NCBI RefSeq assembly: GCF_013046825.1
Contig: NZ_CP053187.1
Coordinates: forward strand, 1,105,501 to 1,169,500
Source: Turicibacter sanguinis
GTDB lineage: Bacteria; Bacillota_I; Bacilli_A; MOL361; Turicibacteraceae
Length of the DNA: 64,000 nt
Direction of reading: 5' to 3'
Shown here: piece after piece, positions 17,508 to 27,318 of the stretch
Layout of the letters: each line of letters opens with the position of its first letter
Position numbering within the stretch: position 1 is the stretch's first letter
Made by a program: the position numbers and the translations under genes
Notes under the pieces: model-generated
Told to the model about the DNA's origin: nothing
What the model saw: only the letters and a program-made list of their open reading frames with translations
Database searches by the model: none

Positions 17508-17538
17508 AATGACGATATCAAAGAAGGCGCGTGAAATA

Positions 17539-17931
17539 ATGGAAGCAAATCAGATGAATAGTACGATGCTGGCATTTGTCGGTGATTCATATTATGACTT
17601 AAAAATTCGAGAAATGTTATGCAAGAGTGGGGTTAATAAACCAAACAGACTTCACCAATTGGCAGTTAAATATGTATCAGCACATGCTCAAGCCACTACA
17701 TTAGCATATTTAATTGAAATAGAATTTTTAACAGAGAAAGAATTAGAAGTAGTGAAAAAAGGACGTAACACGAAAAGTCGTTCCGTACCTAAAAACACAG
17801 ATGTCTTAACATATGCTCATAGTACAGCATTCGAGGCTTTAATTGGATACTTATATTTAACAGAACAATTTGATCGTTTAGATGCAATTGTGAGCAAAAG
17901 TATTGAATATAAAAATGGAGTGACAAACTAA
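17539..17931 (+). CDS. mrnC: Mini-ribonuclease 3
   Basis: 130 residues, counted from ATG 17539; the earlier in-frame ATG at 17509 touches the -10 box and has no ribosome binding site. The enzyme is an RNase III catalytic domain without the dsRNA-binding domain, used for 23S rRNA 3'/5' end maturation. Key block AFVGDSYYDLKIREML contains the acidic catalytic residues, and RGRNTKSRSVPKNTDVLTYAHSTAFEALIGYLYL holds the second acidic set (shown here split: RGRNTKSRSVPKNTD, then STAFEALIGYLYL). The stop overlaps the start of rlmB by one base, so the two are coupled, as in Bacillus. Confidence 0.92.
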   Translation: MEANQMNSTMLAFVGDSYYDLKIREMLCKSGVNKPNRLHQLAVKYVSAHAQATTLAYLIEIEFLTEKELEVVKKGRNTKSRSVPKNTDVLTYAHSTAFEALIGYLYLTEQFDRLDAIVSKSIEYKNGVTN

Positions 17932-18761
17932 TGGCGAAAAAAGAAGTTAAAAAAGACAAAAAACGTGAAGTAAAAAAAGATAGCCGTCGCGAAAACAAAA
18001 AAGAAAGTAAATACGAAGTCATTTATGGAAAAAATACAGTCAATGAAGTATTAGAATCAAAACGTAAAGTTTTTGAAGTGATTGTAGCAGACACAGTAGC
18101 AAAAGCGGAAAGAGGATTGATGGCGACAATCGAGAAAAAACAAATTCCTTGCAAAGTGTTACCTCGTCAAAAATTCGAACAATTAGCAAAGGATAAATAT
18201 GATGCACGTGGAAATCATCAAGGTGTATTAGCACTTGTTGAACCTTATGCTTATATGCCATTACCTGATTTAATTGCAAAGGCAACTCAAAAGGAAGAAC
18301 CAGCTTTCATCATCATTCTAGATGGATTAGAAGATCCACATAACTTAGGTGCAATCTTACGTACTGCTGATGCAGCGGGAGTGGATGGAATTGTTATTCG
18401 AAAAGATCGTTCAGTTGGATTAACAAGTACAGTAGCTAAGTTATCAACGGGAGCAATCGAACATATTCCAGTTGCATGTGTTGCAAACTTAACGGTTGCT
18501 ATTAATCAATTAAAAGAAGCGGGACTCTGGATTGCTGGGACAGATGCAAGTGAAGCTCAAGACTATCGTACTTTAGATGCTACATTACCATTAGGTCTTG
18601 TAATTGGTAGCGAGGGAAAAGGAATGAGTCGATTAGTTCGTGAAGCTTGTGATTTTAAAGTTTACTTACCAATGCGTGGACATGTTACTTCATTAAATGC
18701 ATCAGTTGCAGCAGCTTTATTGATGTATGAAATTTATAACAAGCGCAATCCTATAAAATAA
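17931..18761 (+). CDS. rlmB: 23S rRNA (guanosine-2'-O-)-methyltransferase RlmB
   Basis: 276 residues. A SpoU (SPOUT) methyltransferase with all three knot motifs: DPHNLGAILRTADAAG, LVIGSEGKGMSRL and SLNASVAAALLMYEI. Family members methylate G2251 of 23S rRNA. The N-terminus has an added 28-residue tail made almost only of Lys, Arg, Glu and Asp (KKEVKKDKKREVKKDSRREN), probably an RNA-contacting extension; the usual protein starts about YEVIYGKNTV. Its ATG overlaps the mrnC stop (TAATG). In Bacillus rae1 (yacP) lies after it; here sigH follows directly. Confidence 0.93.
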   Translation: MAKKEVKKDKKREVKKDSRRENKKESKYEVIYGKNTVNEVLESKRKVFEVIVADTVAKAERGLMATIEKKQIPCKVLPRQKFEQLAKDKYDARGNHQGVLALVEPYAYMPLPDLIAKATQKEEPAFIIILDGLEDPHNLGAILRTADAAGVDGIVIRKDRSVGLTSTVAKLSTGAIEHIPVACVANLTVAINQLKEAGLWIAGTDASEAQDYRTLDATLPLGLVIGSEGKGMSRLVREACDFKVYLPMRGHVTSLNASVAAALLMYEIYNKRNPIK

Positions 18762-18782
18762 TAACTATACTGGAGGTATAAT

Positions 18783-19385
18783 GTGACGGTAGAATATAAC
18801 GATTATGAGTTAGTGTATTTAGTACGTGAGCAAAACGAAGAGGCGCTTCACATCATCATAGAAAAATACTCACCTTTGATCGGAAAAATTGCATCTTCTT
18901 ATTATGGAATTGGATATGACTATCAAGATTTTTTTCAAGAAGGCCGTATGGCATTTATAAAAGCAATCTATTCTTTTGATGAAAATTCAAACTACAGTTT
19001 TTATTCCTATGCAATGACTTGTGTAAGAAATGCGATTACGACAAGCTACCGAAGATTAAAACGAACATCTGGTCTTGACCAACTAACGGATTATGATGAG
19101 CATCCGTTAGTTTCCACATTAGAAACTCCAGGATATTATCACTATGATAGTGAATATACGTATTTAAACGAAAAGTTAATTATTGAAATGGCAATGAATA
19201 GTGATAAAATATTGTCGCCATTTGAGAAACAATGTTTGAAATACTTCTTATTAGGTCATAATTATAATGAGATTGCTATAATATTAAACCTGTCCCCTAA
19301 GAAAATTGATAATGCTTTAAGCCGGTGTAAAAGTAAATTAAAGAATTTAAATAAAATGAATTCCTCTATTGGTGAAAGTTTCTAG
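18783..19385 (+). CDS. sigH: RNA polymerase sigma factor, SigH (Spo0H)-like
   Basis: 200 residues with sigma-70 regions 2 (IASSYYGIGYDYQDFFQEG, FSYAMTCVRNAI-type block) and 4 (LSPFEKQCLKYFLLGHNYNEIAIIL, split here as SPFEKQCLKYF and GHNYNEIAIIL). Placement between rlmB and rpmG-secE-nusG is exactly that of Bacillus sigH, which directs early stationary-phase and competence/sporulation genes; whether this organism uses it so is inference. GTG start six bases after GGAGG. An ATG overlapping it is immediately followed by TGA. Confidence in the sigma-factor class is high, in the SigH name moderate. Confidence 0.85.
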   Translation: MTVEYNDYELVYLVREQNEEALHIIIEKYSPLIGKIASSYYGIGYDYQDFFQEGRMAFIKAIYSFDENSNYSFYSYAMTCVRNAITTSYRRLKRTSGLDQLTDYDEHPLVSTLETPGYYHYDSEYTYLNEKLIIEMAMNSDKILSPFEKQCLKYFLLGHNYNEIAIILNLSPKKIDNALSRCKSKLKNLNKMNSSIGESF

Positions 19386-19390
19386 CTTTA

Positions 19391-19419
19391 TTGACAATGA
19401 AGCTTCTTTTTGATAGAGT
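19391..19419 (+). promoter_or_regulatory. promoter of rpmG-secE-nusG
   Basis: TTGACA, 17-bp spacer, TAGAGT with extended TG (TGATAGAGT). It lies just after sigH. Confidence 0.7.
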
Positions 19420-19456
19420 AGATTAAGTTAAGATATAAAAAGTTGTGAGGGATAAA

Positions 19457-19606
19457 ATGCGTACAAAAGTAATATTAGCTTGTGATGAATGCCTAAGTCG
19501 CAACTATTCAACAGTTAAGAATAAACAAACACACAGCGAGCGTCTTGTAGTTAAAAAATTCTGCAAACGCTGTGGAAAACATACAATGCATAAGGAAACA
19601 AAATAA
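19457..19606 (+). CDS. rpmG: 50S ribosomal protein L33 (zinc type)
   Basis: 49 residues. Both zinc knuckles are intact: Cys9 and Cys12 (CDEC) and Cys36 and Cys39 (CKRC), the C+ form of L33. Start ATG with GAGGGAT upstream. As in Bacillus it precedes secE and nusG; the stop is 19 bases before the secE ATG, inside a run that shares the GGGGGCA ribosome binding site region. Confidence 0.93.
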   Translation: MRTKVILACDECLSRNYSTVKNKQTHSERLVVKKFCKRCGKHTMHKETK

Positions 19607-19625
19607 TCTACTAGGGGGCAGTTTA

Positions 19626-19805
19626 ATGAATCAAGTTAAAGGGTTTTTTAAAGGTGTATCTGCAGAATTAAAGAAGATTACTTGGCCAACTGAAAAAGAG
19701 ATGAAAAGTTATACTTTTCAAGTACTAGTATTCGTCGCATTACTAACAGTATTCTTCTTTGTAGTTGACTTAGTAATTTCCCAAGTAATGAATTTACTAG
19801 GGTAG
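19626..19805 (+). CDS. secE: preprotein translocase subunit SecE
   Basis: 59 residues, the short one-span SecE of Gram-positive bacteria. MNQVKGFFKGVSAELKKITW gives the amphipathic helix with the conserved ELKKITWPT motif, followed by one membrane span. ATG 19626 has AGGGGGCAG upstream; a longer in-frame version starting at 19572 would overlap rpmG and is not supported. It forms the SecYE core with SecY, encoded at 45.2 kb. Confidence 0.93.
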   Translation: MNQVKGFFKGVSAELKKITWPTEKEMKSYTFQVLVFVALLTVFFFVVDLVISQVMNLLG

Positions 19806-19811
19806 GAGGTC

Positions 19812-20354
19812 ATGATAGTGGAAAAACGTTGGTATGTTGTACAAACGTATGCTGGATACGAAAATAAAGTTATGACTAACTTATTAAAACGTATCGAGAC
19901 AATGAATATGCAAGAAAAAATCTTCCGTGTATTAATTCCGGAAGAAAAAGAAGTAAAAATTAAAGATGGTGTTCGCAAAGAAAAAATGCGCAAAACTTTC
20001 CCAGGTTATGTATTAGTTGAAATGATTGATACAGATGATTCTTGGTATATGGTTCGTAATACTCCAGGAGTAACTGGATTCTTAGGATCAAGTGGAAAAG
20101 GAACTCGCCCAGTACCATTACCAACGGAAGAAGTTGTGCCGATTCTTAAGAAAATGGGAATTACAAGTGTGGAAGTATCGCTTGATATTCAAGTTGGTCA
20201 ACGTGTATTAGTAGCAGCTGGACCATTTTCTGGACAAGTTGGAACAATTGAGTCAATTGACCAAGAACATAGCAAAGTCAGCGTATTGGTTGACCTATTC
20301 GGACGTGAAACTCCAGTAGAATTAGATTTTAATCAAATTTGTGAAGTTGAATAA
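19812..20354 (+). CDS. nusG: transcription termination/antitermination factor NusG
   Basis: 180 residues: NGN domain (KRWYVVQTYAGYENKVMTNL at the start) that binds RNA polymerase, and a C-terminal KOW domain (GQRVLVAAGPFSGQVGTIE). It controls pausing, Rho and coupling to ribosomes. AGGAGG just upstream of the ATG and only 6 bases after secE, so translation of the two is probably coupled. The region after it holds the rplK promoter and leader. Confidence 0.96.
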   Translation: MIVEKRWYVVQTYAGYENKVMTNLLKRIETMNMQEKIFRVLIPEEKEVKIKDGVRKEKMRKTFPGYVLVEMIDTDDSWYMVRNTPGVTGFLGSSGKGTRPVPLPTEEVVPILKKMGITSVEVSLDIQVGQRVLVAAGPFSGQVGTIESIDQEHSKVSVLVDLFGRETPVELDFNQICEVE

Positions 20355-20362
20355 AAAAAATG

Positions 20363-20391
20363 TTGCCTAAAGTAAAAAAAGGTGATAAACT
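20363..20391 (+). promoter_or_regulatory. promoter of rplK-rplA
   Basis: TTGCCT, 17-bp spacer, TAAACT with extended TG (TGATAAACT). It implies a transcript start near 20398, exactly where the leader hairpin begins. Confidence 0.6.
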
Positions 20392-20398
20392 ATCGTAG

Positions 20399-20448
20399 TT
20401 GATATGAGACTCATATCAAGTGGGAGGGTAAAAAACCCAAATAACCAC
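20399..20448 (+). promoter_or_regulatory. rplK leader: 5' hairpin and L1-type regulatory stem
   Basis: First TTGATATGAG / CTCATATCAA (10 bp arms around one A) at the very 5' end of the transcript. Then GTGG (20420-20423) pairs CCAC (20445-20448) around an inner GGGT-AAAA-ACCC stem with an asymmetric purine loop. This two-part stem resembles L1-binding mRNA sites that mimic the 23S rRNA L1 site; autoregulation by L1 is inferred. Confidence 0.55.
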
Positions 20449-20475
20449 ATCACGGACTTAGAGGAGGTGTGTCGC

Positions 20476-20901
20476 GTGGCAAAAGCAGTAAAAAGTATTG
20501 TAAAATTACAAATTCCTGCAGGAAAAGCAAATCCAGCTCCACCAGTAGGTCCAGCATTAGGGCAAGCAGGTGCGAACATTCAAGGATTCTGTCAAGAATT
20601 TAATGAGCGTACACGTGAACAAATGGGAAGTATTATTCCAGTAGTAATCACAGTTTATGAAGATCGTTCATTTACATTCATTACAAAAACTCCACCAGCA
20701 TCAGACTTATTAAAGAAAGCTGCTGGAATCACAAGTGGTTCAGCTCAACCTCATAAGGTAAAAGTTGCTACTTTAACAAAAGATCAAATTCGCACAATTG
20801 CTGAGACTAAAATGTCTGACTTAAATGCGAATACAGTGGAAGCTGCAATGCGTATTATTGAAGGTTCTGCAAGACAAATGGGAATCGTTGTAGAAGACTA
20901 A
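20476..20901 (+). CDS. rplK: 50S ribosomal protein L11
   Basis: 141 residues. L11 forms part of the GTPase-associated centre of the large subunit. The N-terminal block [20 protein letters not shown] is nearly invariant in bacteria. The GTG at 20476 is chosen: GAGGAGGTGT sits 8 bases before it and its product begins like other L11 proteins. An earlier in-frame ATG at 20404 would place the structured leader inside the gene and is rejected. rplA follows 80 bases later. Confidence 0.96.
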   Translation: MAKAVKSIVKLQIPAGKANPAPPVGPALGQAGANIQGFCQEFNERTREQMGSIIPVVITVYEDRSFTFITKTPPASDLLKKAAGITSGSAQPHKVKVATLTKDQIRTIAETKMSDLNANTVEAAMRIIEGSARQMGIVVED

Positions 20902-20981
20902 TCTACATGTTTTAGGTTGTAGATTACAACCTAAATCTGTGGGAGGAGATTCCGTTAACCACAATTTAGGAGGTATTTAGA

Positions 20982-21677
20982 ATGGCTAAAAAAGGTAAAA
21001 AATTCATCGAAGCCAAAAAACTAGTTGATTCTACTACATTATATGCTGTAGAAGAAGCTGTAGAATTAGTTAAAAAAACTAATGTTGCTAAATTCGATGC
21101 AACTGTAGATGTAGCATTCCGTTTAGGAGTTGACCCACGTAAAGCGGATCAACAAATTCGTGGAGCTATGGTATTACCTCACGGAACTGGTAAAGTTCGC
21201 TCAGTATTAGTATTCGCTAAAGGTGAAAAAGCTAAAGAAGCTGAAGCAGCTGGAGCAGATTTCGTAGGAGATAGCGATATGATCAACAAAATCCAACAAG
21301 GTTGGATGGAGTTTGATGTAGTAGTAGCTACACCAGATATGATGGCTGAAGTAGGTAAATTAGGACGCGTTTTAGGACCACGTGGTTTAATGCCAAACCC
21401 TAAAACTGGAACTGTAACTATGGACGTTACTAAAGCAATCAATGAAATCAAAGCTGGTAAAGTAGAATACCGCGTTGATAAAGCTGGAAATATCCACGTT
21501 CCAATTGGTAAAGTTTCATTTGAAAACGAAAAATTAGTTGGAAACTTCAAAGCAATCTATGATACAATCTTAAAAGCTAAACCATCTGCAGCTAAAGGAA
21601 CTTATGTTAAGAATGTTGCTATTTCTTCAACAATGGGACCTGGTATCAAAGTTGCATCTGAATCATTAGAAAAATAA
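20982..21677 (+). CDS. rplA: 50S ribosomal protein L1
   Basis: 231 residues. L1 forms the mobile stalk near the E site and in many bacteria represses its own rplK-rplA mRNA. The family block [19 protein letters not shown] is intact. The TAGGAGGT site is 10 bases before ATG. The leader upstream of rplK carries an L1-site-like stem, so this protein is its likely regulator. Confidence 0.96.
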   Translation: MAKKGKKFIEAKKLVDSTTLYAVEEAVELVKKTNVAKFDATVDVAFRLGVDPRKADQQIRGAMVLPHGTGKVRSVLVFAKGEKAKEAEAAGADFVGDSDMINKIQQGWMEFDVVVATPDMMAEVGKLGRVLGPRGLMPNPKTGTVTMDVTKAINEIKAGKVEYRVDKAGNIHVPIGKVSFENEKLVGNFKAIYDTILKAKPSAAKGTYVKNVAISSTMGPGIKVASESLEK

Positions 21678-21705
21678 TTTTTCTCATTGATAATCGAATA
21701 GAATT

Positions 21706-21842
21706 ACCGTAGACAGTAGGGGCTTATGCTTAATCATCCTACCGAGGTTTTGGATATATATAATTTATTTATTTTCATGCCTTAGTTATGCCCTTCTGTC
21801 CACGAACTTAATAGATTGTGGGCTCAAGGGCTTTTCTACGGA
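21706..21842 (+). promoter_or_regulatory. L10 leader (rplJ-rplL autoregulatory element)
   Basis: Matches the well-known L10 leader by pairing: CCGTAGA (21707-21713) with TCTACGG (21835-21841) closes it; GTAGG with CCTAC; GCCCTT (21790-21795) with AAGGGC (21826-21831). L10 or the L10(L12) complex binds the kink-turn region and lowers rplJ expression. No terminator is visible, so control is probably translational. Confidence 0.85.
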
Positions 21843-21871
21843 CGTATAATTAAACTTAGGAGGTGTGAATA

Positions 21872-22435
21872 ATGAGCGCTACTGCAATTGAAATGAAATC
21901 ACAATTAGTTGCTGAGTATGCAGGTCAATTCAAAGAATCAGCTTCTTTAGTTGTTGTTGATTACCGTGGGTTAACTGTATCTGAAGTTACTGAATTACGT
22001 AAACAATTACGTGCTGAAGGTGTTGAATTCAAAGTATTAAAAAACAATATCTCTCGTCGTGCTGTAACTGAAGCTGGATTCGAAGGTTTATCTGAAGCAT
22101 TCGTTGGTCCAACTGCTGTTGCTTACTCAAAAGAAGACGTTGTTGCACCTGCACGCGTATTATACAACTTCTCGAAAGAACACCAAGCTTTAGAATTAAA
22201 AGCTGGTTTAATCGAAGGTTCTGTTGCTACGTTAGAGCAAGTTATGGAATTAGCTAAGTTACCAAACCGCGAAGGTTTATTATCTATGTTACTTTCTGTA
22301 TTACAAGCTCCAATGCGCAATATGGCATGTGTTGTTAAAGCTGTTTCTGAACAAAAAGAAGCTGGTGTTGAGGCACCTGTAGCTGAGGCTGCTGCTGAAA
22401 CAACTGAAGTGGCTGAAGAGGCTACTGCTGAATAA
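21872..22435 (+). CDS. rplJ: 50S ribosomal protein L10
   Basis: 187 residues, base of the L7/L12 stalk. Typical start [21 protein letters not shown] and [13 protein letters not shown] 25-residue C-terminal tail of Ala, Glu and Thr (ending EVAEEATAE) extends beyond the Bacillus length of about 166. The AGGAGGTGTG site precedes the ATG directly after the L10 leader. rplL follows 56 bases later. Confidence 0.96.
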   Translation: MSATAIEMKSQLVAEYAGQFKESASLVVVDYRGLTVSEVTELRKQLRAEGVEFKVLKNNISRRAVTEAGFEGLSEAFVGPTAVAYSKEDVVAPARVLYNFSKEHQALELKAGLIEGSVATLEQVMELAKLPNREGLLSMLLSVLQAPMRNMACVVKAVSEQKEAGVEAPVAEAAAETTEVAEEATAE

Positions 22436-22491
22436 TTTTAAATAAAAATTAATTCAACAGGTATACCCTGAATTTGAAGGAGGAAAATAAA

Positions 22492-22857
22492 ATGGCAAAA
22501 TTAACTGCTGCTGAAATGATCGAAGCGATCAAAGAAATGTCAGTTTTAGAATTAAACGAATTAGTTAAAGCTATCGAAGAAGAATTTGGTGTAACTGCTG
22601 CTGCTCCTGTAGCAATGGTTGGTGGAGCTGTAGAAGCTGCTGGACCTTCTGAAGTAGACGTAATCTTAACAAACGCTGGAGCTAAAAAAATCGGTGTTAT
22701 CAAAGTAGTTCGTGAAATCACTGGATTAGGATTAAAAGAAGCTAAAGAATTAGTTGACGGAACTCCTGCAAAAATCAAAGAAAAAGTTTCTCCAGAAGAA
22801 GCTGAAGAATTAAAAGCTAAATTAGAAGAAGCTGGAGCTGTTGTTGAAGTTAAATAA
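22492..22857 (+). CDS. rplL: 50S ribosomal protein L7/L12
   Basis: 121 residues. The stalk protein that recruits translation GTPases. N-terminal dimer part, an Ala/Gly/Pro hinge ([20 protein letters not shown]) and the C-terminal domain with [23 protein letters not shown] 22492 has AAGGAGGAA 7 bases upstream; the TTG at 22474 overlaps that site and is rejected. The terminator after it ends the L10 operon. Confidence 0.96.
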   Translation: MAKLTAAEMIEAIKEMSVLELNELVKAIEEEFGVTAAAPVAMVGGAVEAAGPSEVDVILTNAGAKKIGVIKVVREITGLGLKEAKELVDGTPAKIKEKVSPEEAEELKAKLEEAGAVVEVK

Positions 22858-22891
22858 TTAACTTTAAACGCTAGTTTTGCTTAAATATAAT

Positions 22892-22923
22892 AAAAACCTG
22901 AGTGAAAATTCGCTCAGGTTTTT
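22892..22923 (+). terminator. intrinsic terminator after rplL
   Basis: AAAAACCTGAG / CTCAGGTTTTT with T-run. Confidence 0.88.
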
Positions 22924-23031
22924 ATTTCATAAAAGTATATTGTAATAATTTGACTCAACATGGCAATAATAGAGCATGTAAAAATGTTCATATTCTCTAA
23001 TTTTTAGGTAAAATCAAAAGGGGTTGTGATC

Positions 23032-23625
23032 ATGCATTATTATACAAACAATGTTAATGCTCGATCTGATGAAAAATTCTTTGACTATGTTTTAAAAGGT
23101 CATAAATTAAGATTTACAACAGATGTTGGAGTTTTTTCAAAAGGAGACGTTGACTTTGGTTCTAGACTTTTAGTGGAAACATTTGCTGAGCCTGAGATAA
23201 GCGGAAATATTTTAGATGTTGGCTGTGGTTATGGACCTATCGGTTTGAGTTTAGCTAAAAGTTATCCAAATAGAAATGTTCATATGGTTGATGTAAACCA
23301 AAGAGCATTAGAATTAGCTAAAAAAAATGCGATGAATAACGGTGTTGAAAATGTGATGATTTATGAAAGTCATTGCTATGAGGGTGTGGATGACAGATTT
23401 GCTGCTATTTTATCTAATCCCCCAATCAGGGCAGGTAAAAAAGTTGTTCATGCAATAATTGAAGAAGCTAAGGAATATTTGGTTGAGAATGGTGAACTGT
23501 GGATTGTCATTCAAAAAAAGCAAGGCGCTCCATCCGCTAAAGAAAAGATGGAACAAGTGTACGGAAATTGTGAAATGGTTGATAGAGATAAAGGGTATTT
23601 TATCTTAAAATCTATTAATTGTTGA
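23032..23625 (+). CDS. RsmC/YbxB-like class I SAM methyltransferase
   Basis: 197 residues. A Rossmann methyltransferase of the RsmC type, with SAM motif ILDVGCGYGPIGLSLAK, the acidic VDVNQRALELAKKNA, and the catalytic NPPIRAGKKVVH, typical of G-directed 16S rRNA methylases. In Bacillus ybxB holds the same place between rplL and rpoB. ATG 23032 is preferred to GTG 23026 because AAGGGG is about 9 bases before it. Its stop codon TGA lies inside the -35 box of the rpoB promoter. Confidence 0.88.
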   Translation: MHYYTNNVNARSDEKFFDYVLKGHKLRFTTDVGVFSKGDVDFGSRLLVETFAEPEISGNILDVGCGYGPIGLSLAKSYPNRNVHMVDVNQRALELAKKNAMNNGVENVMIYESHCYEGVDDRFAAILSNPPIRAGKKVVHAIIEEAKEYLVENGELWIVIQKKQGAPSAKEKMEQVYGNCEMVDRDKGYFILKSINC

Positions 23626-23650
23626 CACTATTGAAAAAATTTGATATTAT
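23622..23650 (+). promoter_or_regulatory. rpoB promoter
   Basis: TTGACA (23622-23627), 17-bp spacer, TATTAT with extended TG (TGATATTAT). Very strong. A leader of about 100 bases follows, with a CCTAAT (23660) / ATTAGG (23700) closing stem around AATAC-GTATT. Confidence 0.8.
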
Positions 23651-23760
23651 TATAAAATGCCTAATACTGCTTGTATTTTACATGTGCTAAGTCTAATACA
23701 TTAGGTGTTGAATTAATAAAACAACAAAAGTTTACATAAACAAACAAAGAGGTGAAACGC

Positions 23761-26700
23761 GTGGCAGGGAAAATTGTTCAATATGGTAAAAAGAGACAAC
23801 GTCGTAATTACTCAAGAATTAATGTTGCACTCGAACTCCCTAACTTAATTGAAATTCAAACTGCTTCTTATCAGTGGTTCCTTGATCAAGGTATTCGTGA
23901 AATGTTTAAAGACATTTCTCCAATTGAAGATAACAATGGTAATCTAGCGCTTGAATTCGTAGATTATAACTTAGGTGAACCGAAATATACTGTTTTAGAA
24001 GCAAAAGAACGCGATGCTAACTATGCTGCCCCTTTACGTGTCAAAGTTCGTTTACATATTAAAGACGAAGAGACACAGGCAATTAAAGAAGTGAAGGAAA
24101 GCGAAGTATACATGGGGGACTTCCCTTTGATGACTCCAACAGGAACATTTGTTATCAATGGTTCTGAACGTGTAATCGTATCACAATTAGTTCGTTCATC
24201 AGGTGTTTATTATAATAAAGAAACTGATAAAAAGAGCGGTAAAGAAAAATATGCTGCACAAGTAATCCCTAATCGTGGTGCATGGTTAGAGTATGAACTT
24301 GATGCAAAAGATATCGTTTATGTTCGTGTCGATAGAACACGTAAAATTCCAATTACAGTATTATTACGTGCTTTAGGACTTTCAACAAAAGAACAAATTA
24401 TTGAAATGTTTGGTGAAAATGCATATATTCTAAATACTTTAGAAAAAGATCAAACAGTAAATTCAGATGAAGCTTTAATGGAAATCTTCCAAAAACTTCG
24501 TCAAGGGGAACATGCGACAATTGATGGTGCGCGCACTTTATTTGTTTCGCGTTTCTTTGATCCTAAACGCTACGACTTAGCTCATGTTGGACGTTATAAA
24601 TTTAATAAAAAATTAAGTGCACAAGAGCGCTTATTAAATCAAAAATTAGCTAGTGATATCTTTGACTCTGAAACTGGTGAGGTTTTAGTTGAAGAAGGTA
24701 CAGTGATTACTCGTCGTATTTTTGAAGATGTATTAGCTGATAAAATTGATCGTTTAAATATTAAAAAAGTAGAATTAGTTAATCCTTTAGAAGAACGCGA
24801 AACTTACGTACAAGAATTCGAAGTTTACTCTCCACGAGTAAATGAAGGAGATCAAGTTGTAAGAATTATCGGAAATGTTGAAGATGAATGTAAGCATATC
24901 ACAACTTCAGATATCTTCGCTTCAATTAGCTACTTCTTCAACTTATTAGACTCAGTTGGATACTTAGATGATATCGATCATTTAGGAAATCGCCGTTTAC
25001 GTCTAGTAGGTGAATTATTACAAAACCAATTCCGTATCGGTTTATCACGTATGGAACGTGTTGTAAAAGAAAGAATGTCTATTCAAGAAACTGAAGGAAT
25101 TACACCTTCAAGTTTAATTAATATTCGTCCAGTTACTGCAGCTATTAAAGAATTCTTCGGTAGTTCACAGTTATCACAGTTCATGGATCAAACTAACCCA
25201 TTATCAGAGTTAACGCATAAACGTCGTTTATCTGCGTTAGGACCTGGAGGGTTAACACGTGAACGTGCTGGTATGGAAGTACGTGACGTTCACTACTCTC
25301 ACTATGGTCGTATGTGTCCAATCGAGACACCAGAGGGACCAAACATCGGATTAATTAACTCATTATCATCATATGCAAAAGTTAATAAGTTTGGATTCAT
25401 TGAAACCCCATATCGTAAGGTGGTTCCAGTTATTGATGAAGAAACTAAACAACCAAAAATGCATGTTACAGATGAAATTCGTTATTTAACTGCTGATGAG
25501 GAAGATCGTTATGTAGTTGCTCAAGCTGGTTTAGATTTAGATGAAAAAGGAAACTTACCAGAGAAAGTTATCGTTCGTCATCGTGGTGAAAACTTAATCG
25601 TTCCAGCTGAACGTGTAGACTTCGTAGACGTATCTCCAAAACAGATTGTATCAGTTGCCACAGCTTGTATTCCATTCTTAGAGCACGATGATGCCAACCG
25701 TGCATTAATGGGAGCGAACATGCAACGTCAGGCTATTCCATTATTAATTCCTGAAGCTCCATTCGTAGGTACAGGTATGGAATATGTTGCGGCGAAAGAC
25801 TCAGGTCAAGCAGTAGTAGCATATAACAGTGGGACTGTTGAATATGTAGATTCAAAAGTTATTAAATTACGCCGTGATGCTGATGGCCAAATTGATAAAT
25901 ATCCGTTAATTAAGTTTGTTCGTTCAAACTCAAGTACAGTATTAAATCAACGCCCAATTGTAAAATTAGGTGATCATATTAATGCTGGAGAAGTATTAGC
26001 AGATAGTTCATCGATGGAAAGCGGAGAATTAGCTTTAGGACGTAACGTAGTCGTAGCATTCATGACATGGAATGGTTATAACTACGAGGATGCTATCATC
26101 ATGAGTGAACGTTTAGTTAAAGATGATGTTTATACTTCAATTCATATCGAAGAATACGAATTAGAAGCTCGTGATACAAAGTTAGGTCCAGAGGAAATTA
26201 CTCGTGACATCCCAGGTGTTGGAGAAGATGCTCTTAAAAACTTAGATGATCGTGGAATTATTCGAATCGGTGCTGAAGTTAAGGAAGATGATATTTTAGT
26301 TGGTAAAGTTACGGCTAAAGGTCAAACAGAATTAACTGCTGAAGAGCGTCTATTACATGCAATCTTCGGTGAAAAAGCACGTGAGGTTCGCGATACTTCA
26401 TTACGTGTACCACATGGTGGAGATGGAATTGTCCATGATGTTAAATATTTCTCTCGTCGTAATGGAGATGATTTATCACCGGGTGTTAATGAAGTTATCC
26501 GTATTTATATCGTACAAAAACGTAAAATTTCTGAGGGAGATAAAATGGCGGGACGCCATGGTAATAAAGGGGTTATCTCTAAAATCTTACCTCAAGAAGA
26601 TATGCCATATATGCCAGATGGAACACCAGTGGATATCATGTTAAATCCATTAGGGGTACCATCACGTATGAATATCGGTCAGATCTTAGAAATTCACTTA

Positions 26701-27294
26701 GGAATGGCTGCTAAAAAGTTAGGAATTCATGTTGCAACGCCAGTATTCGATGGTGTTAAAACTGAAGATTTAGAAGCAATCATTGCTGAGGCTGGAATGG
26801 ATAAAGATGCTAAAACTGTACTATACGATGGACGTACAGGTGAAAAATTTGATAATCGAATTTCAGTTGGGGTAATGTACATGATCAAACTTGCTCACAT
26901 GGTTGATGATAAATTACATGCCCGTTCAATTGGACCTTACTCATTAGTAACTCAACAGCCACTTGGAGGTAAAGCTCAATTCGGTGGACAACGTTTCGGA
27001 GAGATGGAGGTATGGGCGCTAGAAGCATACGGTGCTGCATACACATTACAAGAAATTTTAACTGTTAAGTCAGATGATATTACTGGACGTGTTAAAACTT
27101 ACGAAGCTATCGTTCGTGGTGAAAATGTTCCAGAACCAGGTATCCCTGAATCATTCAGAGTATTAGTAAAAGAATTACAGTCATTAGGATTGGATGTTAA
27201 AATTTTATCGAACGAAAAAGATGAAATTGAAATCCGCGATTTGGAGAACGTAAAAACGCATCAAATCGTTGTTCCAGAAAGTGTTGAAGAATAA
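23761..27294 (+). CDS. rpoB: RNA polymerase subunit beta
   Basis: 1177 residues. Full-length beta subunit of the core enzyme, close to Bacillus RpoB but lacking the Bacillus acidic C-terminal tail. The GTG at 23761 is chosen: AGAGGTGA is 6 bases upstream, and the GTG at 23752 overlaps that site. The rifampicin pocket [19 protein letters not shown] has the wild-type Asp, His and Ser at the usual resistance positions. Other hallmarks: [40 protein letters not shown]. Followed 18 bases later by rpoC. Confidence 0.97.
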   Translation: MAGKIVQYGKKRQRRNYSRINVALELPNLIEIQTASYQWFLDQGIREMFKDISPIEDNNGNLALEFVDYNLGEPKYTVLEAKERDANYAAPLRVKVRLHIKDEETQAIKEVKESEVYMGDFPLMTPTGTFVINGSERVIVSQLVRSSGVYYNKETDKKSGKEKYAAQVIPNRGAWLEYELDAKDIVYVRVDRTRKIPITVLLRALGLSTKEQIIEMFGENAYILNTLEKDQTVNSDEALMEIFQKLRQGEHATIDGARTLFVSRFFDPKRYDLAHVGRYKFNKKLSAQERLLNQKLASDIFDSETGEVLVEEGTVITRRIFEDVLADKIDRLNIKKVELVNPLEERETYVQEFEVYSPRVNEGDQVVRIIGNVEDECKHITTSDIFASISYFFNLLDSVGYLDDIDHLGNRRLRLVGELLQNQFRIGLSRMERVVKERMSIQETEGITPSSLINIRPVTAAIKEFFGSSQLSQFMDQTNPLSELTHKRRLSALGPGGLTRERAGMEVRDVHYSHYGRMCPIETPEGPNIGLINSLSSYAKVNKFGFIETPYRKVVPVIDEETKQPKMHVTDEIRYLTADEEDRYVVAQAGLDLDEKGNLPEKVIVRHRGENLIVPAERVDFVDVSPKQIVSVATACIPFLEHDDANRALMGANMQRQAIPLLIPEAPFVGTGMEYVAAKDSGQAVVAYNSGTVEYVDSKVIKLRRDADGQIDKYPLIKFVRSNSSTVLNQRPIVKLGDHINAGEVLADSSSMESGELALGRNVVVAFMTWNGYNYEDAIIMSERLVKDDVYTSIHIEEYELEARDTKLGPEEITRDIPGVGEDALKNLDDRGIIRIGAEVKEDDILVGKVTAKGQTELTAEERLLHAIFGEKAREVRDTSLRVPHGGDGIVHDVKYFSRRNGDDLSPGVNEVIRIYIVQKRKISEGDKMAGRHGNKGVISKILPQEDMPYMPDGTPVDIMLNPLGVPSRMNIGQILEIHLGMAAKKLGIHVATPVFDGVKTEDLEAIIAEAGMDKDAKTVLYDGRTGEKFDNRISVGVMYMIKLAHMVDDKLHARSIGPYSLVTQQPLGGKAQFGGQRFGEMEVWALEAYGAAYTLQEILTVKSDDITGRVKTYEAIVRGENVPEPGIPESFRVLVKELQSLGLDVKILSNEKDEIEIRDLENVKTHQIVVPESVEE

Positions 27295-27318
27295 TTTAGA
27301 CGCAAGGAGGGAATGACC

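Noticed and set aside
20404-20475. N-terminal extension of rplK
   Set aside because: It would cover the structured leader and does not match any L11 N-terminus.
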